64,000 nt of DNA, taken from positions 1,798,001 to 1,862,000 of the forward strand of contig NZ_CP146101.1 in NCBI RefSeq assembly GCF_037023745.1, in the 5' to 3' direction. This stretch comes from Streptomyces sp. SCSIO 30461 (lineage in GTDB: Bacteria > Actinomycetota > Actinomycetes > Streptomycetales > Streptomycetaceae). Made by a program: the position numbers and the translations under genes. Below, piece after piece: positions 48,343-59,768 of the stretch (the stretch's first letter is position 1; each line of letters starts with the position of its first letter). Under the pieces are notes generated by a model. The model made no database searches. It was not told the DNA's origin and saw nothing but the letters and a program-made list of their open reading frames with translations.

Positions 48343-48717
48343 TCAGCTGGCGAACTCGGTGTACTCGTCGGCGGAGAGCAGGTCGGCCGGCTCGTCCGCG
48401 ACGCGCACCTTGAACAGCCAGCCGCCCTCGAACGGAGCGGTGTTGACGAGAGACGGGTCGCTCACGACGTCGTCGTTGACCTCGGTGACCTCACCGGACA
48501 CCGGGGAGTACAGGTCGCTGACCGACTTGGTCGACTCCAGCTCGCCGCAGGTCTCGCCCGCGGTCACCGTGTCACCGACCTCGGGGAGCTGCACATAGAC
48601 GACGTCGCCCAGGGCGTTCGCCGCGTGCTCCGTGATGCCGACCGTCGACACGCCGTCCTCGGCGGCCGACAGCCACTCGTGCTCCTTGCTGTAGCGCAGC
48701 TGCTGGGGGTTGCTCAT
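48343..48717 (-). CDS. gcvH: Glycine cleavage system H protein
   Basis: Lipoyl-carrier protein that shuttles the aminomethyl group between the P, T and L proteins. 124 residues. The lipoylated lysine is Lys64 in [14 protein letters not shown]. Conserved [18 protein letters not shown] precedes it and GEVTEVND follows. ATG 48717 has AGGAGA ten bases upstream; the frame is open upstream, but only into intergenic sequence and the gcvT tail. It is 76 bases after gcvT and 43 before glyA. The P protein gene (gcvP) is not in the window; it usually lies elsewhere in Streptomyces. Confidence 0.97.
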   Translation of the reverse strand: MSNPQQLRYSKEHEWLSAAEDGVSTVGITEHAANALGDVVYVQLPEVGDTVTAGETCGELESTKSVSDLYSPVSGEVTEVNDDVVSDPSLVNTAPFEGGWLFKVRVADEPADLLSADEYTEFAS

Positions 48718-48793
48718 GGCCTGAATTCTCCTGTACGCGGGGAAGTGCTGCTGACGGGGGCTGCTGACAGGCTGCCGGAGAGGCAGCAAGGGG

Positions 48794-49909
48794 CTACTTC
48801 TGGCGCTTGTAGAAGGGGAGCGCGACGACCTCGTACGGCTCATGGGTACCGCGGATGTCGACGCCCACACCCGTGCTGCCCGGCGCGGCGTGCGCGGCGT
48901 CCACGTAGGCCATGGCGATCGGCTTGCCCAGGGTGGGGGAGGGGGCGCCGGAGGTGACCTCGCCCACGACCCCGCCGTCCACGACCACCGGCATTCCGGC
49001 GCGCGGCACCCGGCGGCCGTCGGCGACCAGGCCGACCAGCTTGCGCGGCGGGTTGGCGGCGGCGCGCTCTGCGGCGGCCTCCAGCGCGGTCCGGCCTACG
49101 AAGTCGCCCTCCTTCTCGAACTTCACGACCCGGCCGAGACCCGCGTCGAACGGGGTGAGCGAGGTGGTCAGCTCATGTCCGTACAGCGGCATGCCGGCCT
49201 CCAGGCGCAGCGTGTCGCGACAGGACAGGCCGCAGGGCACGAGACCGGCGGGCGCGCCCGCCTCGGTCAGCGCCTGCCACAGCTTCTCGGCGTGCTGCGG
49301 CTCCACGAAGAGCTCGAAGCCGTCCTCGCCGGTGTAGCCGGTACGGGCGATCAGCGCGGGGATCCCGGCGACGGTGCCGGGCAGGCCCGCGTAGTACTTG
49401 AGACCGTCGAGGTCCGCGTCCGTGAGCGACTTCAGGATGCCGGGGGACTCCGGGCCCTGCACCGCGATCAGCGCGTAGGCCTCGCGGTCGTCCCGCACGG
49501 CCGCGTCGAAGCCGTCGGCGCGCGCGGTCAGGGCGTCCAGCACGATCTGCGCGTTGGAGGCGTTGGCGACGACCATGTACTCCTGGTCGCCCAGCCGGTA
49601 GACGATCAGGTCGTCGAGGATCCCGCCGTCCTCCTGGCAGATCATCGTGTACCGCGCCCGGCCGACCCCGACCCCACCGATGTTGCCGACCAGCGCGTAG
49701 TCCAGAAGGGCGGCGGCCTGCGGTCCGGTCACCGTGATCTCGCCCATGTGGGAAAGGTCGAAGAGACCGGCCTTGGTACGTACGGCGTTGTGTTCGTCGC
49801 GCTCACTGCCGTACCGCAGGGGCATGTCCCAGCCCGCGAAGTCGGTCATGGTCGCGCCCAGCGAGCGGTGCAGCGCGTCGAGGGCGGTGAGACGGGGGGT
49901 GGTGCTCAT
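48794..49909 (-). CDS. gcvT: Glycine cleavage system T protein (aminomethyltransferase)
   Basis: Transfers the methylene group from the H protein to tetrahydrofolate and releases ammonia. 371 residues. The N-terminal domain has [22 protein letters not shown] (in pieces [13 protein letters not shown]), [15 protein letters not shown] and the folate-site region around [20 protein letters not shown]. The C-terminal domain has [26 protein letters not shown] and [19 protein letters not shown] 49909 has GGGAG ten bases upstream. First gene of the run and directly downstream of the glycine riboswitch, with about 30 bases between aptamer and start codon. Confidence 0.97.
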   Translation of the reverse strand: MSTTPRLTALDALHRSLGATMTDFAGWDMPLRYGSERDEHNAVRTKAGLFDLSHMGEITVTGPQAAALLDYALVGNIGGVGVGRARYTMICQEDGGILDDLIVYRLGDQEYMVVANASNAQIVLDALTARADGFDAAVRDDREAYALIAVQGPESPGILKSLTDADLDGLKYYAGLPGTVAGIPALIARTGYTGEDGFELFVEPQHAEKLWQALTEAGAPAGLVPCGLSCRDTLRLEAGMPLYGHELTTSLTPFDAGLGRVVKFEKEGDFVGRTALEAAAERAAANPPRKLVGLVADGRRVPRAGMPVVVDGGVVGEVTSGAPSPTLGKPIAMAYVDAAHAAPGSTGVGVDIRGTHEPYEVVALPFYKRQK

Positions 49910-49942
49910 TGGATAGGACTCCCAGGGCATGACTGGCGAGGA

Positions 49943-50190
49943 CGATCCTCCCCATCTGTCATGAAACCTGAGAGGTTCGTCATGGCCCGGTGTACACGGC
50001 GTACAGGCGGGGCAAGACTTGCACCTTGGGTGGAGCCGCAGATGCCTGCGGCCCGCTTTTCAGATCTGCCTCATCCACGCGGTACGGGGCCTGAGAGATT
50101 CAAGGGAGGGACTTGCTCCTTCGGCGCCCGGTGCTCGTACACATGGTGACCACAGGTACACACATGACGATGACCGGGACTCTCCCGCGC
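49943..50190 (-). ncRNA. Tandem glycine riboswitch upstream of gcvT
   Basis: Read on the minus strand. Aptamer 1 (about 50190-50056) opens with GCGCGGGAGAGTCCCGG, has the core GGCGCCGAAGGAGCAAGTCC, then AATCTCTCAGGCCCCGTACC and GATGAGGCAGATCTGAAAAG. Aptamer 2 (about 50050-49943) has CCACCCAAGGTGCAAGTC and ACGAACCTCTCAGGTTTCAT with ATGACAGATGGGGAGGA. These are the conserved blocks of the gcvT-type glycine aptamers in their usual order. In related Streptomyces such elements are known to activate glycine cleavage genes when glycine is high. The short distance to the gcvT start would allow action on translation or on an early terminator. Confidence 0.93.
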
Positions 50191-50325
50191 GGATTCAAGC
50201 GGCCGGTATGCAGTTGGCGGCCTCATCATCGCACGGGTGTCACGATCGGCAAATCACTTGATGGTCATTACCTTTTCTTTAGGCTTCTTGGGCAGGGTCT
50301 CTGCGACCCGACAAGGGGGAGTGCG

Positions 50326-51045
50326 ATGACGTTGGAGCGGTCAGGTGCCTCGATGACGACAACACCCGGCGTTTCCGAAGTACCCGACGGAGCTCGGCTG
50401 CCCGTGCGGGTGCGCGGGCTCCTGGGCACGGGCGGCGTGGGTGTGCGTGCGACGGCGAACAGGCGGCCCGTGGTGCGCGACCTGCGGGAGCGCGCCGGGC
50501 GGAGCCCGCGAGGACTGGAGTTCGCCGCCGGGGACGTGGTGGTGATCTCCGGTCTGCCCGGAAGCGGCAAGTCCACCCTGATCCGTCGGGCGGCGGACGG
50601 CCGCGGGATCGACTCCCAGGACACCCGCGACCGCTGGGACACCCGGATGCCGCGGCTGCTGCCCTACGCGGTGTACCGCCCGCTGGTCCGTGTCGCCCAC
50701 TACGCGGGTCTGTGGCGTGTGCTGCGCTCCGGTTCCGGGGTGGTCGTGCACGACTGCGGCACCCAGTCCTGGGTCCGCCGCTGGCTGGCCCGCGAGGCCC
50801 GGCGCCGCGGCAGCTCCCTCCACCTCCTCCTGCTGGACGTCACCCCGGCTGTCGCCCGTGCGGGGCAGCACGAACGGGGCCGCGGCGTCTCCCCGTACGC
50901 CTTCGGCCGCCACCGGCGCGCGGTCTCCCGGCTCGTGCGGGACGCCGAGCGCGGGCGTCTTCCGGCGGGGTGTGCCTCGGCGACTCTGCTGGACCGGGAC
51001 GCGGCGACCGTGCTGAAGCGGATCGGCTTCGGCAGACCGGGGTGA
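50326..51045 (+). CDS. P-loop NTPase (AAA-type / zeta-like kinase fold)
   Basis: 239 residues. Walker A is VVVISGLPGSGKSTLIRRAA at about residues 69-88. The rest looks like the small kinase-like AAA family: DSQDTRDRWDTRMP, VVVHDCGTQSWVRRWLAREARRRG, in pieces VVVHDCGTQSW, and LHLLLLDVTPAVARAGQHERGRGV resembling an LID-type Arg segment. Such proteins phosphorylate small substrates or act as NTPases; the substrate is not known. ATG 50326 follows AAGGGGGAG at good spacing. It is divergent from the gcv operon, and the riboswitch lies just upstream on the other strand; no shared control is evident. Confidence 0.8.
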   Translation: MTLERSGASMTTTPGVSEVPDGARLPVRVRGLLGTGGVGVRATANRRPVVRDLRERAGRSPRGLEFAAGDVVVISGLPGSGKSTLIRRAADGRGIDSQDTRDRWDTRMPRLLPYAVYRPLVRVAHYAGLWRVLRSGSGVVVHDCGTQSWVRRWLAREARRRGSSLHLLLLDVTPAVARAGQHERGRGVSPYAFGRHRRAVSRLVRDAERGRLPAGCASATLLDRDAATVLKRIGFGRPG

Positions 51046-51226
51046 GGCCCGGAGCCGTCCGCTCTGTGACTTCCGGTCCCACTCCCATACCCGTTCGAGC
51101 GAGTACCCGTTCGTGAGCCGCCGTGCCCCGGTCGCCTTACGCCATTACGGTTACTCTGCTGGCGCGGGGAAGTCGCGAGGCAGAGCACACCCGGACCGGC
51201 CGGGCGGACGGGGAAGCAGGGACGAA

Positions 51227-51979
51227 GTGGACACGACATGGCCCTCCAATGAGCTGGAGGAGGTGCTGGCCGCATCCGTAGGGACGCCGGGCGCGGGCGG
51301 CCGGCTCGTCGAGGTGCTCGGCCGCAGCCACGTCTGGGTGCCCCTGCCCAACGGAGGCGGACCGGACAGCCCGAGTCTCGACCTCCCGACGCTGGAGATC
51401 GACGGGGCTCCCTATGTGCCCGTGTACAGCTCGCACCAGCAGTTCGTGCGATGCCTGGGCGAACACATGTCCGGCACCGTGGCCCCGGCGGTCGAGTTCG
51501 CCCGTGGTCTGCCGCCCCGGCTGGGCATCGCAGTGAACCCCGGCGGCGCCGTCGGCGTACCCCTGCCACCGCCGGCCGTCGCCGAACTGTGCCGGGCCGG
51601 CCGCACCCCGCTGGACGGGCCCGCGAGCGGAGCCCGGGTGCGGCTGTTCGAGCCGGACTGGCAGGAGGAGCCCATCGACTTCCTCGCCGCCGCGGCCGGA
51701 GAGTTCGAGGAGACCGGCGTCGTGCAGACCGCCCGCCGGGTCCTCGCGAGCATCGAGGGCGACGCTCCGACCCTGTTCGTCGGTGTCCAGATGTCCGCCT
51801 GGGAGGGGCACCACCGCACCGCCCCGATGGACGCACTCGGCCGGGCGCTGGGCCGGGCCCCCGTGAAATGGCCGGTCAACCTGGTCCTGCTGGACGTCGC
51901 CCAGGACCCGGTGGGCGACTGGATGCTGAACCGGGTGCGGCCCTTCTACACCCGGCAGTACCCCCCGCCGCACGCATAG
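51227..51979 (+). CDS. SseB-family protein
   Basis: 250 residues. It matches the SseB (enhanced serine sensitivity) family: the N-terminal half contains NELEEVLAASVG, VWVPLPNGG and APYVPVYSSHQQFVRCLGE; the C-terminal half is the SseB_C-like region with TLFVGVQMSAWEGHH and the closing WMLNRVRPFYTRQYPP. GTG 51227 follows AGGGACGAA; the longer open frame adds an unconvincing 38 residues. Biochemical role unknown; in E. coli overexpression of SseB alters serine sensitivity. It is followed 105 bases on by a second SseB-like gene and lies near the serine/glycine operon, which is suggestive but not proof. Confidence 0.8.
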   Translation: MDTTWPSNELEEVLAASVGTPGAGGRLVEVLGRSHVWVPLPNGGGPDSPSLDLPTLEIDGAPYVPVYSSHQQFVRCLGEHMSGTVAPAVEFARGLPPRLGIAVNPGGAVGVPLPPPAVAELCRAGRTPLDGPASGARVRLFEPDWQEEPIDFLAAAAGEFEETGVVQTARRVLASIEGDAPTLFVGVQMSAWEGHHRTAPMDALGRALGRAPVKWPVNLVLLDVAQDPVGDWMLNRVRPFYTRQYPPPHA

Positions 51980-52084
51980 GCGTGTCCGGACGCGCACGAG
52001 AGCGGCACGGCACGCGTCCGGTCGGTGTCGGTACGGCCGCATAAGCTGGTTTCCCAAAACGGATCGAAGAGGGGCGGGGTCCAA

Positions 52085-52882
52085 GTGAGCGCGTCGGGCA
52101 CTGCGGCGGCCGGGCAGGTCGAGCACATGCTGCGCCAGGTGACGCCCGGGCGGTACGACGCCTACGAGGCGCTGCTGCACGCACTCGCCGACCCCGCGGC
52201 CGGCCGGCTGTGGATGCTGCTGTGGCACGGCGGACCCGGCTCCGCCGACGCCCAGTACGGAAACATGGAGGTCGACGGCCAGCTCTACGCCCCGTGCGTC
52301 ACCTCCCCCCAGGAGCTCACCGCCTCCGGCTGGGACCGGGCACACGAGGTCACCGGCGCCCTGGACGTCGCCCGCGCTCTCTTCCCCGACCGCTATGGCG
52401 TCTGGCTGAACCCGCATGCCCCGGGCGGTGGCGTCGGCATCCCCTGGCCGGATCTGCGCCGTATCGCCACGGGCCTCGACCGTATGCCCGCGGGACCGCT
52501 GCGGTTGACCGACCCCGCCATCGAACTCCCGCAGTTCTACGCGCTGCTCACGCAGAACGCGCACCGCACTCCCGCCATCCGCTCGCTGCGCCGCGTCTGG
52601 GTGCAGCCCGCGCTCGGTGCCCCGTATCTCGCCATCGGCCTCGATCTCTACGACACGGGGCAGCAGTCCGTCGAGAGCGTGCGGGCGATGATGCAGCAGT
52701 CGATCGCCGCGGTGCCGGACGGGCTGCCCGTCTCCACCGTCGCCATGTCCGACGAGTACGACCCGGTGGCGATGTGGCTGCGGGCCAACGCCCGCCCGTT
52801 CTACGACCGCGAGGCGCACGGAGCACCGGGCCAGTCCCCGCAGCCCGGTTACGGCTACCCGCCCTCCGCCCAGTACCGCTGA
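52085..52882 (+). CDS. SseB-family protein (second, diverged copy)
   Basis: 265 residues. Same layout as the preceding gene: an N-terminal half with RYDAYEALLHALADPAAGRLW, here GRYDAYEALLHALAD, then YGNMEVDGQLYAPCVTSPQE, an ALFPDRYGVWLNPHAPGGGVG strand-turn region (seen as GVWLNPHAPGGGVGIPW), and a C-terminal half with RRVWVQPALGAPYLAIGLDL and AMWLRANARPFYDRE. The last 20 residues are Pro/Gln/Gly/Tyr-rich. Start GTG 52085 lies after GAGGGGCGGGG. Probably co-expressed with the first copy. Sequence identity between the two is low; they are old paralogs. Confidence 0.75.
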   Translation: MSASGTAAAGQVEHMLRQVTPGRYDAYEALLHALADPAAGRLWMLLWHGGPGSADAQYGNMEVDGQLYAPCVTSPQELTASGWDRAHEVTGALDVARALFPDRYGVWLNPHAPGGGVGIPWPDLRRIATGLDRMPAGPLRLTDPAIELPQFYALLTQNAHRTPAIRSLRRVWVQPALGAPYLAIGLDLYDTGQQSVESVRAMMQQSIAAVPDGLPVSTVAMSDEYDPVAMWLRANARPFYDREAHGAPGQSPQPGYGYPPSAQYR

Positions 52883-53135
52883 GCTGCGCATCGCCGATCG
52901 GACGCTCTGTCGTGCGGCGACCCGCCCCGCCTCCGGTCATCGCAGCCTGCTTCCCCAACATCCGTTTGTGTCCGGGAAGTTAAACGAAGCGCTGTGATGT
53001 CCCGCATGCGCCCGATTTGTCAAGTGTCCGGGTCTCAGCTCGGTATCACCGCTATACGGACTGTTCTCTGTCCTGACATGCGTGAGTAGTGTTCGGCCGG
53101 TCAAGACCCACACATGGCGACCCAGGGGTGGACCC
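52883..53135 (+). promoter_or_regulatory. Upstream region of the oligopeptide importer operon
   Basis: 253 bases without a gene. AT-richer patches occur near 52965-52990 and 53035-53095, with CTATACGG at 53052 and GAGTAGTGTT near 53085 as possible -10 regions. I could not assign a single promoter. It should drive the five-gene importer operon that follows. Confidence 0.3.
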
Positions 53136-54803
53136 ATGCGAATATTCAAGTCCCGAGCCGTTCGGGCGATGACGGCGGTCCTTGCGGTCGGCCTCATTGC
53201 CACCGGCTGCTCCAGTGAGCGCGGCGACGACGGCGGCAAGGGCGCAGGGGACACCTTTGTCTTCGGTGCGCCGGGTGACCCGGGCGCCCTCGACCCGGCT
53301 CTCGCGTCCGACGGTGAGACCTTCCGGGTCACCCGCCAGGCGTTCGAGGCGCTGCTGGAGCACGAGTCCGGCGGCAGCGAGCTCGTCGGCGGTCTCGCCG
53401 AGAAGTGGTCCAGCGACCCGGCCGGCAAGGTCTGGACCTTCAACCTGCGCAAGGGTGTCAAGTTCCACGACGGCGAGGCGCTCAACGCCGCCGCGGTCTG
53501 CGCCAACTACGACCACTGGTTCAACTGGAAGGGCACCTACCAGTCCAGCGCGGTCTCCTACTACTGGCAGACCATCATGGGCGGGTTCAAGGTCAACGAG
53601 GACAAGGAAGCGCCGAAGGCGAACTACAAGTCCTGCACCGCCAAGGACGAGAACACCGCGGTCATCGAGGTCAACGAGCCCTCGGCCAACCTGCCCGGTG
53701 GCTTCTCGCTCCAGGCTCTCGCCATCCACTCGCCGAAGGCGATCAAGGAGTACGAGAAGCAGGACGCCAGCGCCAAGGGCGACGCCATCACATACCCCAA
53801 GTACAGCCAGGAGGCCGGCACGGTCGCCGGTACCGGCCCGTACAAGATCACGAAGTGGAACAAGGCGAACAAGGAAGTCAGCCTTGAGCGCTTCGACGAC
53901 TACTGGGGCGAGAAGGCGAAGGTGAAGAACCTCGTCTTCCGCACCATCGACACCGAGGACGGCCGCCGCCAGGCCCTCCAGGCCGGTGACATCGACGGCT
54001 ACGACCTGGTCGCGCCCGCCGACATCAAGACGCTGGAGGGCGCCGGCTTCGAGGTGCCGACCCGCGACGTCTTCAACCTCTTCTACCTCGGTATGTCCCA
54101 GGAGAAGAACCCGGCGCTGAAGAAGCCCGAGGTCCGCCAGGCCATCGCGCACGCCATCGACCGCGAGAACCTGGTCAAGACCCAGCTGCCCGAGGGCGGC
54201 AAGGTCGCGACCCAGTTCATGCCCGACACGGTCGCCGGCTTCTCCGAGAACGTGAAGAAGTACGAGTTCGACACCGGCAAGGCCAAGTCGCTGCTGGCGT
54301 CCGCGAAGTCGAGCGGTCTCTCCGTCGAGTTCTGCTACCCGACCGAGGTCACCCGGCCGTACATGCCCGCTCCCCAGGACATCTTCGAGCTGATCAAGGC
54401 CGACCTGGAGAAGGCCGGTATCAAGGTCACCCCGAAGCCGATGAAGTGGGCCCCGGACTACCTGGACGCCACCGAGGCCGGTTCCTGCGACCTGCACATG
54501 CTGGGCTGGACCGGTGACTTCAACGACGGCTACAACTTCATCGGCACCTGGTTCGCCGGGTACGACAAGCAGTGGGGCTTCAAGGACGACAAGGTCTTCC
54601 AGGCGGTGAAGGCCGGCTCCGTCGAGGCCGACCCGACCAAGCGCGTGGACCTCTACAAGAAGGCCAACGAGGCCATCATGGAGTACCTGCCGGGTGTCCC
54701 GCTGTCCTCGTCGCCGCCCGCCATCGCGTTCGGCAAGAACGTCAACCCGCCGAAGGTCTCCCCGCTGACGCAGGAGAACTTCGCCGAGGTCTCCTTCAAG
54801 TAG
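53136..54803 (+). CDS. Oligopeptide/dipeptide ABC transporter, substrate-binding lipoprotein
   Basis: 555 residues, SBP_bac_5 family. Signal peptide MRIFKSRAVRAMTAVLAVG with lipobox LIATGC (Cys at about 25), followed by a Gly/Asp-rich linker. Binding-protein motifs: FGAPGDPGALDPALASDGE, WTFNLRKGVKFHDG and KVSPLTQENFAEVSFK at the end; the family signature region is RVTRQAFEALLEHESGG. The best known Streptomyces relatives are BldK-type importers of signalling peptides, but gene content alone does not separate signalling from nutrition. ATG 53136 follows AGGGGTGG. First of five genes in the order binding protein, permease, permease, ATPase, ATPase. Confidence 0.93.
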   Translation: MRIFKSRAVRAMTAVLAVGLIATGCSSERGDDGGKGAGDTFVFGAPGDPGALDPALASDGETFRVTRQAFEALLEHESGGSELVGGLAEKWSSDPAGKVWTFNLRKGVKFHDGEALNAAAVCANYDHWFNWKGTYQSSAVSYYWQTIMGGFKVNEDKEAPKANYKSCTAKDENTAVIEVNEPSANLPGGFSLQALAIHSPKAIKEYEKQDASAKGDAITYPKYSQEAGTVAGTGPYKITKWNKANKEVSLERFDDYWGEKAKVKNLVFRTIDTEDGRRQALQAGDIDGYDLVAPADIKTLEGAGFEVPTRDVFNLFYLGMSQEKNPALKKPEVRQAIAHAIDRENLVKTQLPEGGKVATQFMPDTVAGFSENVKKYEFDTGKAKSLLASAKSSGLSVEFCYPTEVTRPYMPAPQDIFELIKADLEKAGIKVTPKPMKWAPDYLDATEAGSCDLHMLGWTGDFNDGYNFIGTWFAGYDKQWGFKDDKVFQAVKAGSVEADPTKRVDLYKKANEAIMEYLPGVPLSSSPPAIAFGKNVNPPKVSPLTQENFAEVSFK

Positions 54804-54909
54804 CACACCGCATGGGGGTCCGCCCGGCCGATGCACGCTGTCGGCCGGGCGGACCCGCGTCCCGTTTCCGTACCTCTCGTACAACACAAGCAAGAAAGGG
54901 GCATGCGGG

Positions 54910-55904
<995 letters not shown>

Positions 55905-55905
<1 letters not shown>

Positions 55906-56867
55906 TGAGTCTGGCAACCACCAAGTCCTCGAAGATCGACAGGCTTGCGGAGCTCACCGCGAAGACCGAGGCGGCCAGCGGTGCCAGCCTCTGGCGCGAG
56001 GCGCTGCGGCGGCTGCGCTCCAGCAAGATGGCGATCATCGGTGCGGCGATCATCGCCGCGTTCGTCGTGCTGGCGATCATCGGTCCGTGGATCGCCCCGC
56101 ACACGCCCACCGACCAGGCCTGGCGCGGCGAGGTATTCCCCAACCAGGGCAAGTTCATCGGAGCACGCGGCGAGAACTGGTTCGGTCTGGACCACCTCGG
56201 CCGCGACCTGTTCTCCCGGATGCTGGTCGGCGCACGGCAGACCCTGCTGGTCGGTGTGGTCTCGATGCTGATCGGCCTGGTCGCCGGAGCACTGATCGGC
56301 GCCGTCTCGGGAGCGGCGGCCACCTTGGGTGGACGTGCGGGACAGCGCCTCGACGACGCCGTCATGCGGGTCACCGACATCATGCTGGCGCTGCCCTCGC
56401 TGCTGCTGGCCGTGTCCATCGCCGCGGTGATGGGCCAGTCGCTGACCACCGTGATGATCGCCGTCGGTGTGGTGCAGGTGCCGATCTTCGCCCGGTTGCT
56501 GCGTGGTTCGATGCTCGCGCAGGGCGGCAGCGACTATGTGCTGGCGGCCCGCGCGCTCGGCATCCGCAAGCACCGGATCGTGCTCACCCAGATCATGCCC
56601 AACTCCCTGAGCCCGGTGATCGTCCAGGCGACACTCAGCCTGGCCACCGCCATCATCGAGGCGGCCGCGCTGTCCTACCTCGGCCTGGGCAACCCCGACC
56701 CGGCCGTGCCGGAGTGGGGCGTGATGCTCTCCCAGGCCCAGCGGTTCTTCGACAACGAGCCGATGATGTCGATGTATCCGGCCGTCGGCATCATCATCAC
56801 GGCCCTCGGCTTCACCCTGCTCGGCGAGGCCATGCGCGAAGCGCTCGACCCGAAGCTGCGAGGTTGA
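55905..56867 (+). CDS. Oligopeptide ABC transporter permease (DppC/OppC type)
   Basis: 320 residues. A cytosolic N-terminal segment of about 45 residues (SLATTKSSKIDRLAELTAK) precedes the first helix KMAIIGAAIIAAFVVLAIIG. The OppC_N extracytoplasmic loop contains WFGLDHLGRDLFSRMLVGAR, seen as NWFGLDHLGRDLFSRML, a hallmark of the C-type permease. The EAA-loop is SDYVLAARALGIRKHRIVL. About six helices in total. It overlaps the previous gene at TGATG and is followed four bases later by the ATPase gene. Confidence 0.95.
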
Positions 56868-56871
56868 TGTC

Positions 56872-57860
56872 ATGCCACTGCTCACTGTGGACGAACTCAC
56901 CGTCACCTTCGGCGGACGCGGCCGCAAGGACGTCAGGGCCGTCAACGGAGTCTCGTTCTCCGTCGACCAGGGTCAGGTCGTGGGCCTGGTCGGCGAGTCC
57001 GGCTGCGGCAAGTCGGTCACCTCGCTGGCCCTGATGGGCCTGCTGCCGTCCAAGGGCGTCACCCTCGGCGGGCGCGCCGACTTCGACGGCACCGATCTGC
57101 TGTCGGTGTCCCCCCGCAAGATGCGGGACCTGCGTGGCAGCAGGCTGGCGATGATCTTCCAGGACCCGCTGTCCTCGCTGAACCCGGTCATCCCCATCGG
57201 GATACAGGTCATCGAGATCCTGCAGCGCCACCGGGGGCTCAAGGGCGAGGCCGCCCGCAAGGAGGCCGCCCACCTGCTGGACCGGGTCGGCATCCCCGAT
57301 CCCGCACGGCGGCTCAAGGAGTATCCGCACCAGCTCTCGGGCGGTATGCGCCAGCGCGCCCTGATCGCCATGGCGGTCGCGTGCGCGCCGCGACTGCTGA
57401 TCGCGGACGAGCCGACCACCGCGCTCGACGTCACCATCCAGGCCCAGATCCTCGAACTGCTCAAGGAACTGGTGGATCAGGAGGGCACCGCCCTGCTGAT
57501 GATCACACACGATCTGGGTGTCGTCGCCGGGCTGTGCGACCAGGTCAACGTGCTGTACGCGGGCAAGGTGGTGGAGTCCGCGGGCCGCCGTGAGCTGTTC
57601 GCGCACCCGACGCACCCGTACACCCACGGGCTGCTCGGCTCCATCCCGCGGCTCGACGCCCCGCGCGGCGAGCCGCTCAACCCGATCCGCGGATCCATCA
57701 ACGACCAGATCGCCTGGGCCGAGGGCTGTGCCTTCGCCCCGCGCTGCGACCGGTACGAGATGGACTGCCTGACCGGCACGCCCGAACTGACCGAACCCCG
57801 CGAGCCCCGACACCAGGCCCGCTGCGTCAACCCGGTCCTGGCCACCACGGAGGTCCCGGC

Positions 57861-57864
<4 letters not shown>
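56872..57864 (+). CDS. Oligopeptide ABC transporter ATP-binding protein (DppD type)
   Basis: 330 residues. Walker A GESGCGKSVTSLALMGLL, Q-loop FQDPLSSLNPVI, signature LSGGMRQRALIAMAVA, Walker B RLLIADEPTTALDVT and switch His in LLMITHDLGVVAGL. The C-terminal oligopeptide-HPY region includes HPYTHGLLGSIPRLD and the Cys-containing GCAFAPRCDRYEMDC, which binds an Fe-S cluster in related DppD proteins. It probably works as a heterodimer with the next protein on the two permeases. Its last four bases overlap the next gene (ATGA). Confidence 0.95.
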
Positions 57865-58937
<1,073 letters not shown>

Positions 58938-58945
58938 GCCGTGGC

Positions 58946-58982
58946 GTGCGGTGCACCGAAGAGGGTCTTCGGTGCACCGCAC
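58946..58982 (+). terminator. 17-bp hairpin after the oligopeptide importer operon
   Basis: GTGCGGTGCACCGAAGA, loop GGG, exact complement. It starts eight bases past the DppF-type stop and is a clear operon end. Confidence 0.88.
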
Positions 58983-59058
58983 CCCGTGCGACGGGCCACG
59001 GCGGGGCGCGGGCGACCGCGTACGTACCCCACCGGGGGCGCACCGCACAATTGGGGGC

Positions 59059-59742
59059 GTGCTCCAGGAACTGTTCACCCCCTCCGTACAACACGCGCTC
59101 GACCTCGCGGGCATCTTCGTCTTCGCCATCTCCGGCGCCCTCCTCGCCGTCCGCAAGAACTTCGACGTCTTCGGCATCGCCGTTCTCGCGGAGAGCACCG
59201 CGCTGGGTGGCGGCCTCTTCCGGGATCTGGTCATCGGGGCGGTGCCGCCCGCCGCGTTCACGGATCTGGGCTATTTCCTGATGCCCCTGGTCGCTGCCAC
59301 GCTCGTCTTCTTCCTGCATCCGGAGGTCGAACGCATCCAGGGCTCGGTCAACGTCTTCGACGCCGCCGGACTCGGGCTGTTCTGCGTCACGGGAACCACG
59401 AAGGCCTACGAGTACGGCCTCGGGCTGACCTCATCCGCCGTGCTCGGGCTGGCCACCGCCGTCGGAGGCGGTGTGCTGCGGGATGTGCTGGCCAACGAGG
59501 TGCCCTCGCTGCTGCGCTGGGACCGCGATCTGTACGCGGTCCCAGCGATGGTCGGCGCCGTGATGGTGGCGCTCTGCATCAGGTTCGACGCCCTGAACGC
59601 GGTCACCAGCGGCCTCGCCGTGGTGACCGCGTTTGTGCTGCGGCTGCTCGCCATGCGCTACCACTGGCGAGCTCCGCGTGCGTGGAACCGCAGGTCAGCG
59701 GCAAGTGAGACGGAAGAGACAACAGGAAAAGCTACTGCTTAG
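59059..59742 (+). CDS. TRIC-type cation channel family protein (UPF0126)
   Basis: 227 residues, about seven transmembrane helices. Two inverted repeats of the UPF0126/TRIC fold are visible: NFDVFGIAVLAESTALGGGL with FRDLVIG, and SSAVLGLATAVGGGVLRDVL with ANEVP. The GGGxxRD motifs mark the kinked pore helices. Bacterial TRIC homologs conduct K+ and other monovalent cations. GTG 59059 is chosen at the conserved N-terminus; GGGGGC sits close to it and a longer leader frame runs back into the previous terminator. Next gene 27 bases on. Confidence 0.9.
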   Translation: MLQELFTPSVQHALDLAGIFVFAISGALLAVRKNFDVFGIAVLAESTALGGGLFRDLVIGAVPPAAFTDLGYFLMPLVAATLVFFLHPEVERIQGSVNVFDAAGLGLFCVTGTTKAYEYGLGLTSSAVLGLATAVGGGVLRDVLANEVPSLLRWDRDLYAVPAMVGAVMVALCIRFDALNAVTSGLAVVTAFVLRLLAMRYHWRAPRAWNRRSAASETEETTGKATA

Positions 59743-59768
59743 TAATTTCCTGCTGTACGGTTCACGCC

